From: Phoronis australis
Taxonomy: Eukaryota; Phoronida; Phoronidae
Assembly (NCBI GenBank): GCA_002633005.1
Contig: NMRA01000404.1
Coordinates: forward strand, 147,394 to 211,393
Direction: 5' to 3'
Length of the DNA: 64,000 nucleotides
Positions 1 to 11,364 of the stretch are shown in pieces. The position numbers and the translations under genes were made by a program. Below the pieces are notes generated by a model. The model was not told the origin of the DNA and made no database searches. It saw nothing but the letters and a program-made list of their open reading frames with translations. How positions within the stretch are numbered: position 1 is the first letter of the stretch; each line of letters begins with the position of its first letter.

Positions 1-380
1 CAACGGTTTTAATAGTGTCCGTGAATGCTGCTTTAAAAAACAGGAGGAATAGCCATGTGTGCACATCAGTGAAGCTTAGGCGCATGCGCCTTAATGCCAA
101 ACACTTGGGTAAGTGTTATTTGGGATCAAGGCTTGTGGGTACATAAACGCACATAAAATGTAACAAATCACATTTGACCGTTATCACGAGAAAATAAAGT
201 CACTGCAGCTAGCTATGAATGTCATTTTTACATATGTACTTCGCACGGAGTGCAACCAAGAAAAGTGAAATGTGCAGCTGAAAATGCCCTTAATATTAAT
301 CTATATCCTGTGTTACGAAGGGGAGTTCGTGGCTTCACGCGTACTTGAGTAATTTATAGCCACCAGGTGTCCTCACGTAC

Positions 381-3300
381 CTTGATTTATGTCCACCCTC
401 TCAAAGTCCTCCAATATTTCTTTCATCTCTGCGTCAGTTAACAATTTACTTACATTATCCTGCAATGTCAAAATACATCGATTTCCACCTTCCTAAATAT
501 TTTCTTCATGTCTTTCTTTTTCGTCTCTTTAAATATAAATCATCTCCAAACACCACACAATCTTTTGTAGTTTCGTAAGCTATCGCGCTAAGAGATTTTT
601 AGACTAAACATGGTCTTCATAAAAATCACTGCATAGCTTTCAACTCACCAAATCTACGTGTAGCGGTCATTTTGTGTATTTCCGTACGTCACAGCCGCCG
701 ACTAATATTTACTTATTTGTTTGTTTTTATTTTTATAAAACATTACCAATATGAGAACTGTCGTAACAATAAGAACTAAAATTGATTACAATTTAGAGAC
801 GTTAAAGATGTGCCTTATGAAAATAAATATGGAACATCATACATCCACAAAAGATACGAAACTTTTTTCATTCTGCCGATTTCCGTCCGGATTTATCCGG
901 CGTGCATTGAGGCCTATACTCACGCAGATGTGACAGCTCCATCCCACAGACGCCTTTGACCGCTCCACGAGGTCCAGGACTGACTCTCGCACTTCTCCAC
1001 ACTTTTTTAAACATTCATAGTGGTACGTCCGAGGACACACGCGGCAAGAGTACCCACCAAAGCCTGCATATCTGTCGCAGAGGAAACAGTATGGACTTGT
1101 CTCATTCTGCAACAATACATCCAAGTGTTTGTCTCGGGATTGGATCAGGCTAGAGTGGGGTGCTGAAGTCACTGCGGCCACGCACAAGCGTCTACAGTCA
1201 ACAACATCACAGCTACACACCTGTGTAACTAGTATTGTTGTCAACAGTTACGAAACAGTGGGAGATTGATCGCGTGGAACCGGATACCAGTGGCTTCTAG
1301 AGGACGAGGAGGCAGTGTTTCATATCACGCCTAATCAGATACACCGCAGGGGTCATTTCACGAAGTCTAGCTGTTCCCCTATGCCACCCGCGGTGAAGAC
1401 AAAGTAACCCCAGGGTAGAATTCAGTAACACTAGGAGCTACGCCAGGACATCATGTTCTCGTTTAAACTAAACTGCAATATCTCACGTAATCTCGTGAAG
1501 TCTTGCTTTTTACCGAGGTCCCAGCGTTACTGAACTCAACCCATGCAGCCTCCCGTTCAGTAACGCTATAGGACCTCGCTAAAAAGCAAGACTTCGTGAG
1601 ATTACGTGAGATATTGCCCTGTATTTCAAATAAGAACACGTGACTTTGAATAGGTTTTAGCTAGGTCCTAGCGTAGGTTCTAGCGTCTACTGAACGCATG
1701 CCTGGTATAGCAAGGTGGCGATATGAGTCACCTAGCTGTCTCACGTGATCAGCCCTCATTGCTTCCTCCCAGGTGTTTACGTTAGGCTACTTCACAGACA
1801 AAACGTCCTTAGATTATTTTACTTTCATGTAACTTACTTTCGGCGAGACCAGGAAATTTTATTCAGAAGTCTTTTCTTAATCAATTTGATGAGACACTAA
1901 AATAACCTTTTCGCTAATGTGTATCTGTTTGGGAAGCCGAACCAAAGAAAAGTTTCTGATTGATGTGTGCAGTCTAGTTGGTCCTCCTTATTCCATTGAA
2001 CAAATCAAAGTTCATTTGATAATAAATTATGGACTAGAGGGGATAATCTTCGGTCACCGGACCAAAATACTGTCATTGACGTCATTACTATACTGCTATG
2101 CATCTAGCTCAATCCTCTACAGTGCTGTTTGGGCCTTGTTCACGATGTTTTCCTGATGATGTGTGTGAGAAAATCGAAACATGTCGAAACTTAAAAATCT
2201 TCAACTATGTCTTCATTGAGACCATTTGCACCCCGGCCAATCCGCGATCGAGAACGAGACCTTACACCAAAAATGGCGGACGACAGTTAAGTACCCGGTG
2301 AGTTTAAGTGTCATTTTCTTCTTAAATAGAGGCCACTTTGGTACTAATGCGACACACCGAAAAGCGTCAGAACTAAGCCTTTATTGTGGATCTGAAATAA
2401 TACTTGGCTTTTGCTATTTTTTGAAAGAGACCGCAGAATACAATGGCTTTCGGTAAAATGACTTGCGTCTCGTAAATTCGTCAATTTCTACTTGTTATTA
2501 GCAATTCCTTGGTTCTTCAGTGGACACGTGTGACGTTTGTAATTAAATCGTCCCTGGTGACACCTTTGTTAGTTATAATTTTTTAAACAATTCGAGCTAT
2601 CTACCGATACAAGCAGGTCCTTGTGTGAGACGGCGATCGGGAACGAAGCTGTTAATTCTCCATGGCGATCGTGAACGCAAAAAATGCGATCGTGACGCAC
2701 ATTTTTTCCAGAGGCGGATCTAGGATATCACAAGGGGGCCCAACATTTTGTCTCTAAGCATTTGCGCAGACCACGATTGTAGATGCACATAGCACCGAAT
2801 GGGGGGGAGGTCGGGAGGGGGCAAACCCCCTTCCCGCCCAGGAAATTTTTCTGTTTTTTCACTGGCGTATTTGTTTTTTTCCTTTTGCTGTTACAATCTT
2901 GCAAGAAAATTCGACACTCGCTTTCCAGGGGCGGATCCAGGATTCGGAATTAGGGGGGGAAGGGCACAGGAATAGTCAGAATTTTGCCACATGGGCTCAC
3001 CCAGCCTAAAAGGTAGGGATGCAGGGGCCTCGAATTTTTGGGTTTGTGGACCTTATTACTGAAAAAGGGTACACGGGGTTTTTTCAAGGCCTATGAATTG
3101 CGCATTAACCCCTCGATCCCCCATGGGTGCGCGCATGGCAATTCGTACCCCGGACTGCCAAATGGTATCTAGGATAATTTTAGGGGGAATGGTCCCCTTG
3201 ACACCCCCCTTCCTAAATCCGCCACTGCTTTCATTTGCATCAACAATTTGTTTACTCAAATGGCTTACACGCCACATGGAACAATTGCTGGGTAAGTCTT

Positions 3301-6300
3301 AGTTTAGAACCACTTGTTCCACTTGGTTTCGTCTAAAAGTATGTCTGTATTTCAAAACCCTGGTAGGGTGTACTTTCACGCCCTGATTAATCTGTTCGTT
3401 GAAGCTCGCCTCACAATAATAACAGTGAACGTGTTTCCTGAAATGAAAATAAATTCATTTGTGAAATTATCTTTATTAAAATCGGGCTTGATGTACATGT
3501 TTTCGCTCATTTTAATTTAATGGTAATGCTATGATATTGTTTAGTTTGGAAACGAAAGTAACAGTAATCACTCACCACACTTATTTTGTAACCCTTTTCA
3601 CGTTTTATAAGTAAAAAGTTCATAACTGTTCGGCACACCACGATGCGTTCTCGATTGCATAAACAAACAAACAAAAATTTGCGTTTCCGATCGCTTATCT
3701 TTGCGTTCTCTATCGCATCTTTCAACAGAAAAGTGTCGAAAAATCAGAGATTTTGACAAAACTACGAAAAACAATCGTTGTGTTATATTTTCACAAGTCA
3801 CTTCTTCATAACTTCATGGTCAGTTTTATGATTTAGTGCCAAAAATAACCGCAATTTGCCAAAATGACATACGGGCAAATCACTATCAAGGTCCATATTC
3901 GGTGGCCACTTTTGATGCAAAATGAACGTTGTCATATAACTGCAAAAGCTGGATTATTATAAAATACCATCATTCCAGGTTTGTAATTCAAAATGCTTTT
4001 GCACAAGAACCACCAAATAAAATTTTATGGCCTAATGCATCGCAGTTGTATAAAAGGGTACGTACACTACAACTTGTGGTCACAGTTCACTTCTATCATG
4101 CAAAAATACATAAGGTAGCTGTTAATTTAATAAGTTCTTGATCAAATTGAAGAAGTATCACTTACTAAAGTAAGAAAAGTTATAACCGTGCTGACCAGAT
4201 TGTTCTAGATAATGATACATTGCATATCTTAACACAGTATAATGAGAACTTCTCTTGCAATATGATTCTTACAAAAATAAAATGACAAGTAACTACTTTT
4301 TTCAAAACTTTATTGGTGCTATTAGTTTTCAACACATTCACCAGTTGGTCAAAATAGTTTAAGCAATGCTAGGCCCAGCGTTCAACTTGTAAACAGTAAA
4401 AAGTGGTACTGGTTGGGGGGTACGTACACTACGCACAGTCAATCAACGTCAGATTTTAACTAATTTACAAATGTATAGGATGGTCTCGAGTTTTGTGCTG
4501 CCTCTACTTGTTGGTTTGTTTCAAGTTGTCTTGAGAGATAGAGAACCTGCCTCTGCTACATCAGTTGTCACATGACGTGTCTTCTAGGATGTTACTAACC
4601 AAAACCTATGTGGCATTTTATTTCCCACAAATTTAATAACGTCCATTGTTTATTTTTGTCAGACTGGATGCATTCTGGAAATGTCAGTATCGTTCATGAA
4701 AACAGCAGTATGTAAAAATACTCGTGGGCAATACTTTATAGCACAGAGGTTGAAAGTACGTACACTACACAGGGGTAAGTACACTACACTTCAATGACTT
4801 GTCAGGTTTATAAAAAAATACTTAGAATCTACCGAGAGTTAGACGATTTACTAAATCAATTCAAAGAGAACAAATAAAAAGTACAGCATAAATGTGTATA
4901 TCTGTCTGTCATTCTTTGAAAACAGGCTCATGTTCAAAAATATAGGGGTACGTACACTACACAAATGCTAATATTTCACTCAAAACAAATGCATTTGTAA
5001 TTTTATATACCCTTCTAACCTAGCATTTTAATGGAGGATTGCATACTTACCGTGTAATATTTTTATTTCATGGTATTTGTTCACATCGGGGTACGTACAC
5101 TACACAGGGGTACATACACTACACAGGGGCACGTACACTACACAGGGGTACATACACTACACAGGGGCACGTACACTACATTTCAATGACATGTCAGATT
5201 TGTAACTAAAAACTAAGAATCTACTGAAAGTTAGTTGATTTACTAAATCAATTCAAAGAGAAAAATAAAAAAACAGCATTCATGTGCATATCTGCCATAC
5301 TTTGAAAATAGGCACAAATTAAAATATGGGGGTACGTACACTACAAAAGGGGGTACGTACACTACATCACTGTTTCTGCATCACATGGTAACATAATGTT
5401 GTATGGCCATTTATTTTTCTTTGGTGATAATAAGCACAATGTTCTTATTTAAAAGGCAATAATTTCATTTGCAATGACCATTTGTGTCACTGAATTCCAC
5501 ATGGGGGTACGTACACTACATTTTGTTAGCCTTTTTGGCCCATTTTCAACATAGTAGAACCCAGTCAATATCCAAACTTTTGGTTTGTTTAGATATTGAA
5601 TAATTTGCTGTGTTGCCTAGGCTAACATAATCTGCTGTTCTTTTTAATACTGAGTGTGAACTTTAGTTTTTAACCTTCTTTACAGTAGGTGAGGGTTAGA
5701 AACTCAGAAGTTACAAATTTCGTAACGAGTGCCTGTTTTATGATGAACCCTAGCATTTCTCAATGATTAAGCACAACTTCATCTAAGTGATTCTGAAAGT
5801 GACTCAACTTATTCCAAATCATATCAAAGCAATTGCTTACTTAATAAAATAAATTTCTTTACTACAGCTGACAGTTGAAAAATATTATTTTTAAAATGTC
5901 CACTCGTAACGCTAAAATGCATGAAATTCATAGACAAAAACATGATTATAAATTTCTCAAAAATTGTCCGATTGTGGTGATTCTTGTTTTAATTTGCACA
6001 ACTAAACAACTTTTTGCCTATGAGATTCAGTTGGCATTTGGTAAGTGACCAAAAAAAATTTATTTTAGTCCGTAACACTGTCAACTCTCGAATATGGACC
6101 TTGATTGTGATTTAGCCGATACGTATCACTTTTGACTCAAGCGATGCCTCGTTCAACGTAACTTATCTACAATAATTGGAACAGACACCAGCCCAAACCT
6201 CTACCTGCCCTTCCTCAATGTGTTACGCCTTGAACATGTGTCTCTGTTTTCACATTGGAAGTAAAAACAACGTAAATTCATCATCAAATTTATCCACCTT

Positions 6301-7043
6301 GTCTGGCTTCGCTTCTCGCAACAGGTTTCGTTCTCGATCGCTTTCCGGTCGCTCTCGATCGCGGGTTGGCCGGGGTGATTTGGCAGTACACAGTCATACG
6401 ATGCTATTTAATATCTATTTGTACACAGTTACACGATACTTAATATCTATTCCTACACAGTACACAGTCACACAATACTATTTTGAATAGTATCGTGTGA
6501 TTAAAATCTATTTTATGCAGTACTACAGTCACACGACGTCTATTCTTACACAGTACACAGTACACAGTCATAGGATACTTTTTAATATTTATTCTTACAC
6601 AGTACACTGCCACACGATACTTATTAACATCTTTCTTACACAGTAATTAGATACACGATGTTGTTTAATACTTATTCTTACGTACTGCAGTCACACTACG
6701 ACATTTAACATCTATTCTCACACAGTACACAGTCAAACGATGGAAGCATATCCCTTCAACTACTTACAAGCTCCTCGCTGGACATCGCCAACTTCTCCTT
6801 CAGTCGCATTATGCTAGGTTCTACGGGAACTGACGTTTCCGAGATGAGTGAAGGCCTTCGAAATCCCTTAGATTCTAAATGTTCTGGGGCCACATCGCTG
6901 TTGGCCTCTTTTTGCCGCCGTATAAACTCCAATAGTCCTGACCGGCGCCTCTGCGGTTCTTCAGTGTGTTTCCCCAGATTGCCCATAATCCTGACCTTGG
7001 TGCGCACTACCTCCTCTTTATTTTTTGTTGCCCCGGAACCCAT
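381..7043 (-). CDS. PHF24: PHF24-like PHD-finger protein, 5' three exons (3' part beyond window)
   Basis: Three exons join in phase on the minus strand: 7043-6768 (start codon, 92 codons, donor GTAAGTAG), 1106-924 (61 codons, acceptor TTGTTGCAG, donor GTGAGTAT) and 459-381 (79 nt, acceptor CATTGCAG, donor GTACGTGA, phase 1). Exon 1 begins MGSGATKNKEE; Gly2 with Thr6 fits an N-myristoylation signal, as expected for membrane-anchored PHF24/KIAA1045 relatives. Exon 2 encodes a complete C4HC3 PHD finger: CFLC, CRVC, HYEC and a WSCHIC ending that is typical of PHF24. Exon 3 starts DNVSKLLTDAEM, closely matching the PHF24 stretch DNINLLLTEEEM that follows the finger. PHF24 also has EF-hand-like modules, which would lie beyond the left edge. 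The function of the family is poorly known; a neuronal signalling role is reported in vertebrates. Intron 1 is 5.66 kb and packed with repeats. The family call rests on residue patterns remembered from vertebrate PHF24. Confidence 0.78.
1475..1617. repeat. Fold-back (MITE-like) inverted repeat
   Basis: Two arms of about 60 nt, 1475-1535 and 1555-1617, are near-perfect reverse complements, separated by a 19-nt loop. The left arm begins GCAATATCTCACGTAATCTC and the right arm ends with its complement. The transcript of this stretch would form a long hairpin. It lies in intron 2's neighbour, intron 1 of the PHF24-like gene, and has no coding content. It is most simply a fold-back MITE; target duplications were not clear. 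Confidence 0.7.
2926..3227. mobile_element. MITE with CAGGGGCGGATCCAG termini
   Basis: A 302-bp unit starts CAGGGGCGGATCCAGGA and ends TCCTAAATCCGCCACTG, which are imperfect inverted repeats. CTTTC lies directly outside both ends (a possible 5-bp target duplication). The interior has G-runs and C-runs but no coding potential. A head of the same family (CAGAGGCGGATCTAGGA) sits at 2709 without a matching right end, so a truncated copy probably fills 2709-2925. A third copy is at 9747-9925. The termini resemble those of hAT-like MITEs common in animals; the superfamily assignment is tentative. Confidence 0.55.
3876..6113. repeat. 2.2-kb unit bounded by inverted repeats, nested in the 2229..6377 element
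   Basis: The left boundary CAAATCACTATCAAGGTCCA (3876 on, continuing to TATTCG) is repeated as its reverse complement at 6089-6113 with one or two mismatches. Target duplications are not evident. The interior is AT-rich, non-coding, and holds the 13-copy GTACGTACACTAC motif set and an internal ~170-bp duplication. The position of the inverted repeats is strongly asymmetric with respect to the outer element, which suggests a separate insertion rather than an internal feature. Confidence 0.5.
4056..5520 (+). repeat. Thirteen copies of a GGGGTACGTACACTACA motif
   Basis: The motif occurs near 4056, 4417, 4756, 4772, 4945, 5088, 5107, 5126, 5145, 5164, 5329, 5348 and 5504. All copies are in the same orientation and vary by at most two or three bases (GTACAT, GCACGT, GTAAGT variants). 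Five copies are tandem with a 19-bp period (5088-5180); the others are dispersed at 150-350 bp. The core TACGTA is a palindrome. The intervening DNA is also duplicated once: 4786-4962 and about 5173-5345 align with roughly 80-85% identity. Nothing suggests protein coding. Confidence 0.85.
6383..6740 (+). repeat. Degenerate ~50-bp minisatellite
   Basis: About seven irregular units share the order ACACAGTACACAGTCACACGA, then a TACT/ATTTAATATCTATTCTTAC segment. The array sits between the right end of the 2229..6377 element and exon 1 of the PHF24-like gene, ending about 27 bp before the exon 1 donor. Confidence 0.7.
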
Positions 7044-9746
7044 TTCGAGAATTGTATTTACGTAGACTCTACAATAGAAAAATAATGTTCTACTCTCACA
7101 GAAAATTAATGCTCAACTCTCAGCGTATGACGTAACACTAAAAAGTAACTTTGTAGATCATGAGCTAACTCTTCCATAATTTTGAAAAGATTCGCGGGGG
7201 GTAGCACGTGACCATTGGCACACAGAACCGCGTTGTGTTAAGTGACAGGGTATAAAATGACAAAACGTTGATCGACCATCTAATAACTTCAAAAAGGGGC
7301 TTGATTTATTCGCTCTTTCGTGCACTCGATGAAATCTAATTAATTGTAAAAGCTCTTAATTCCTGCAATAAGTTCTCTACTAAATTTACATTATTATTAA
7401 ATGATAGTCTAAACTCGACCTTTTTGTCAATGAATTCCTCTTAGGTATTGTCGGTAAATTTTTATGCATCGCTTATCAATCTTGTTGTTTCTGATTTCCA
7501 TATCTGTGCATCATGTTTTTGTTTTTAATATATTTCTAATAGCATATCTAAATAGTTGAATACTTTTATTAGATACAACTTACACGTATAAAGTTCTATG
7601 TATACTACTTTCATCTTTGTACTGGTTACAACCCAGATAAATTGCCTCGCGATTTCTGAGTTTGTCACTATTTTCCTTGTATGTTCTGTGTATTCTTCAG
7701 TAACTATATATCACATTAGAAATTATTTACGTCTACATCCTTACGACGAAACATTTTTGCACTGGCGAGACGTGCCTAATCCCGATATGACTTGACTCTT
7801 GATTTTTGAGGCAGCAGAATTCTTTTGTCGTATCTATAAGGTGGAAAAAAGCTTAATGGGTCTTGCAGGTTTTGAGGTTTTCACTTATTTGCACGTTTTA
7901 AATTACCCATTAGGTTCTTTTAATGTTTCCTTGAAGCATGGCACAAGTACACCAAAAGGAATTTCGAGGAGCGTGGTTTACGTTTTTGGGCCAAATGACA
8001 CTTTATGTTATTCTCTTGACCGATCTCCAGTAACACCGTGCTCTACTGCACGTTTGACGTCGTCTGTCCCGGATGTAACAGTTGTTTCCACTCCGCTGGT
8101 ACCATATAGTCTTGTGTTATTTGAAAATATCAACTTCGCCTGATATGATCAGTGTGAATTTGTCGTTTTTTGCTCATACCTACTTATATTGTCAGGATGC
8201 CCATTTGGGCGCACGGTATTCAACTACAGGTTTACTTTTCCCGAGTCGAGAATTGGTGTTCGACAGGAAATTTATTGGCTAGTATGAAAACTATGCGCCG
8301 CCGCAGTCAAGTCTTAGAAAATCGTGTCTTTACCTTCATTATGGACACCAATTGGCAGAATAACAACATGTTAGTAAAACCGGATTAAAAACGATTAATC
8401 CATGTCGTGTTATTTTTATATATAGTTTCCCATTTACCGTCACGTAGTTTGCAGTCAGACTTGCAAACGGCGATTAAATTGCAAAATACTGTATCTGCTA
8501 CGCCGTTATAAGCACGCTATAGAATTCGAAATTCACTAGATGTCAAAAGTGAAACATGAGACCTTCCCATCGAAATAACTGCATTCAAACTATGCAGACG
8601 TTAGAAATAGGGATCTTTATTTGTTAGCCGCTCGTTAACCATGAAACCGATGACAAGCATTTCACCATATTTAACTGGATAGAAACAAAAATCAAATTTT
8701 ACTTTCATACAACTAGTCTTGTTATATTTCTACTTTGGATTCTGTTTCCAGGAAGAACTTCGAAGCCATCAGCGTCTTAAGAAAACACTTCAGTGTTTAT
8801 GCTCCGAATTCCCAATTTTATTGTTAGCCAACCCCCAACAAACATTCCTCGTTTTCTCGAGTCGCTGATGGTTTCGTACTCTGCACACTCTTTGGCAGTG
8901 CTACGAAAGGTAGCACTGTGGTTGTTGTTTATCATGGCTTCTCATTTGTTAAAGTAATAAAACCGACGTCATATCATTCAGTCATTCCCACTGGTTGAAA
9001 TCTGGGAAACTCCTTTCAGTTTACTGTTACGTAAGTATGGGGACCACATTTGACTTGAATAGTTGCAATTTATTAAAAACGGACGATGATCGTAGTAAAC
9101 AAAACCAAGAGAACCTTGATCTCGTTGCTAAGTCCAAACAAGTACAGTGCTTAGAAAGCGTGTGCAAGTGGTGGCGATGAGATCGATAAATTTCCGACCA
9201 AGCATGCGCGTTGATGCCCACCCACGTCCGGGTCTCGTTTATCCACAGGGCCACTTTTCAGTATGTAGGTAGCGCTGTGTCCGGGGGTAATGGTTTCGAT
9301 GTTCTTGCATGTTGGAAACAGAAATATGGAATTCAGTCGCGATTGGAATTGAGACCTACTTAATTCGATTTCTGTAGTTTTGTTTGCCCAAGCAGGGCGA
9401 AATACTTCTGAACGCTGAACATAAACGGCCCGTGCAAAAGAGCTAGCTGAAAGTTTGTGGTCAACCCTACGTGCATGTACTGAAGACCGCAGTGGACCGT
9501 GCTTAAACCTTTGAAATATTACTCAATTGGCGCGTTTTGCTCCAGCCGAAAGTTCTAACGCAACTGTCTGCTATAATGTGTGTGAATAGTTTCGGGGATA
9601 ATTTCACCACTCGTTTCAGAGGATATGATGTGTCAGTGTCCGTGTAATTGTGAGTTTGGGATCTAGAAAACGTGTTATCAATATTATTCTCAGCCTCGAC
9701 TAGTTCGCGCTTCTTTTGACGAGCACAGAAATAAAGTGACCATTGT
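7044..9746. other. Upstream region of the PHF24-like gene; no gene recognised
   Basis: This stretch precedes the PHF24-like start codon and should contain its 5' UTR and promoter. Open frames of 60-114 codons (for example 7799-8143 plus) show no recognisable motif or splice pattern and have the random look of AT-rich DNA. No obvious core promoter was identified. Confidence 0.5.
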
Positions 9747-9925
9747 CAGAGGCGGGTCCATGCGGGGGTCCAGGGGGGATAAACCCCCCGGGACGACAGG
9801 ATAAAAAATAAAAATAAAATAAAAAACGTCGCCAGGAAAATGAAATCATGAAGAAACGCCCCTTCGGCGACCTCGGATTCGCGCGAATCCTAACCCTCCT
9901 CCCAACTGAAAACGCTCTGCCACTG
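9747..9925. mobile_element. 179-bp MITE inserted in a reverse-transcriptase relic
   Basis: It starts CAGAGGCGGGTCCA and ends CTGCCACTG, the same terminal family as the 2926-3227 element. It has interior G/C runs (GGGGTCCAGGGGGGATAAAC) and an A-rich stretch. It interrupts the minus-strand reverse transcriptase fragment immediately after the LDLDNF residues, so it arrived after the retrotransposon. The flanks share ATTGT, slightly displaced, so the target duplication is uncertain. Confidence 0.5.
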
Positions 9926-10513
9926 AAATTGTCTAAATCCAATTGCAGTTGCATAGAATCTTTTTCGTTATCGAAATTTACATAAAATATGGCTATATCT
10001 GCTTGAAGGTTTTGGAGCTGACGGTTTGAATGCAAGTCATTGATGTAGAGTGGAAACAGCGCAAGTTCCAAGACGCTATTGAATTGCAGTACTACGTTGG
10101 CAAAGCCGGCGAGTGAGTGTTGAAAACACGTATGCCGTCTGCTCTTGCATGATTTTCCCGAGTGGATAGATATGATGAGAAAAATGTGATGAGAGTCAAA
10201 GATACTATAAAATCTTTGTGAGAGTCGCCTATATTTCACATGAGACGCGTTTGTCCAAGAGGCCGGCACTCATGTGGAACCGTGTCCGGATTCTATATCT
10301 AAAGTTGTTGTATTTCGTGAATAATTTCGACTAACTGAGACATGGTATACTGGCTTTCCAGCCATAAAACTGAACTCTAGTAGGGGTATTAGGTTCTTGG
10401 GCGCAAGGTGGTATATCATATGTTGATTTTGTCAAACATTTAGGGGGTAAATTGAGAAGTGTTATAGATCTGTAGTTTGGAACAAATGATTTTGAATGTT
10501 TATAAAAATCCAA
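9926..10513 (-). pseudogene. Non-LTR retrotransposon reverse transcriptase fragment (degenerate)
   Basis: Two minus-strand pieces resemble consecutive parts of a LINE reverse transcriptase. The upstream piece (about 10331-10513) contains NYRSITLLNLPPKCL, matching the family's NYRPISLL..SK.. motif. The downstream piece (9926-10269) contains SVLELALFPLYINDL, matching GSVLGPLLF.LYINDL, then LQADIAIF where functional enzymes have .ADD...F, and LQLDLDNF. The catalytic YADD is damaged, the GVPQG motif is lost, and frames are shifted between pieces. It is a dead, 5'- and 3'-truncated copy; clade is not assigned. Confidence 0.65.
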
Positions 10514-11364
10514 CTGTTACACAGTATTTCGTCCGTTTTTCGACGTTTTAACGAGAATTGTAAATTTTTCGTTTGAAATAGTGATAAAGTAATTGTTTTT
10601 TAATGTTATCTTTGGGCCACCGTACACGTCAGCCGTCATTTCATGTCGGTGGTGCGTTGTAAATGTTTGATGGTAACACGTGTATGACAACTGTGGAGTG
10701 TGCTGCAATCAGGAACGTGTTTTTGGTGCCTTCGCTTGGGCCCTGAAATAAGTGGGGGCGATGGCCCTCCCAGCCCCATAATCAAAATTCAGGCGGCACT
10801 TACAAGACCTCGAGCGAGTGCTAAATGCAGGACCAGCCATTACTGAGAGTGTTAGTAACACTTTCAATGTATATGCAACACTTGCAGACTTGACTGACCG
10901 TTTAAAAGCAGTCAACGAGTTCCCTGTCTTACAATGAATATTTTCTGCAACACTTGCTTATTTCGCCCCATTTCTTTTCAAAACCACTAATACGTCACCA
11001 GTTTAAGAATTATAGACAAGCTTGTCTTGAGGTTCACCGTTCAGATGACATAGTCCCGTTCTACTAGAATACAATTTCGAATTTGATTTCGAGTACAAAG
11101 ATCAGACAGACGGCGGGTCCAAGTATCGCCACTGAACGGCGTGCAAATTAGATATTTTCCCTCGGTTAGGTTGAGGCACCGATCTTCCAGCATGATTGCT
11201 ATTTCAGCTACTCGCTACAGTCGGAGCCCTAATCTACACTTCAAATCACAGTAATCTGAAGACCGCTTAACATAATATAATAATAAACCAATGCTTGCTA
11301 GCGGAAAATATCGACTCGGTTTTAATAAACTGGAGATAGATAAGGCGATAGTGTTTAGTTCGGT

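Larger units (their letters stand above)
2229..6377. mobile_element. 4.15-kb transposon-like element with 5-bp target duplication and strand-switching subterminal motifs
   Basis: The ends are inverted repeats beginning CACCCCGGCCAA (2229) and its complement ending GGCCGGGGTG (6377); about 26 of 29 terminal bases match. ATTTG flanks both ends directly, a 5-bp target-site duplication. Inside, a GCGATCGAGAACG-type motif appears four times in forward orientation near the left end (2244, 2633, 2665, 2686) and five times in reverse orientation towards the right end (3646, 3682, 3704, 6329, 6350). This arrangement is typical of subterminal transposase-binding sites. No transposase-like protein was recognised, so the copy is non-autonomous. 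Five-base duplications occur in Transib/ProtoRAG elements, but the terminal bases differ from their usual CACWRTG, so no family is assigned. Other repeats (2709-3227, 3876-6113) are nested within. Confidence 0.6.

Noticed and set aside
7799-8143. 114-codon plus-strand frame
   Set aside because: No recognised motif, no splice context and no repeat similarity; compatible with chance.
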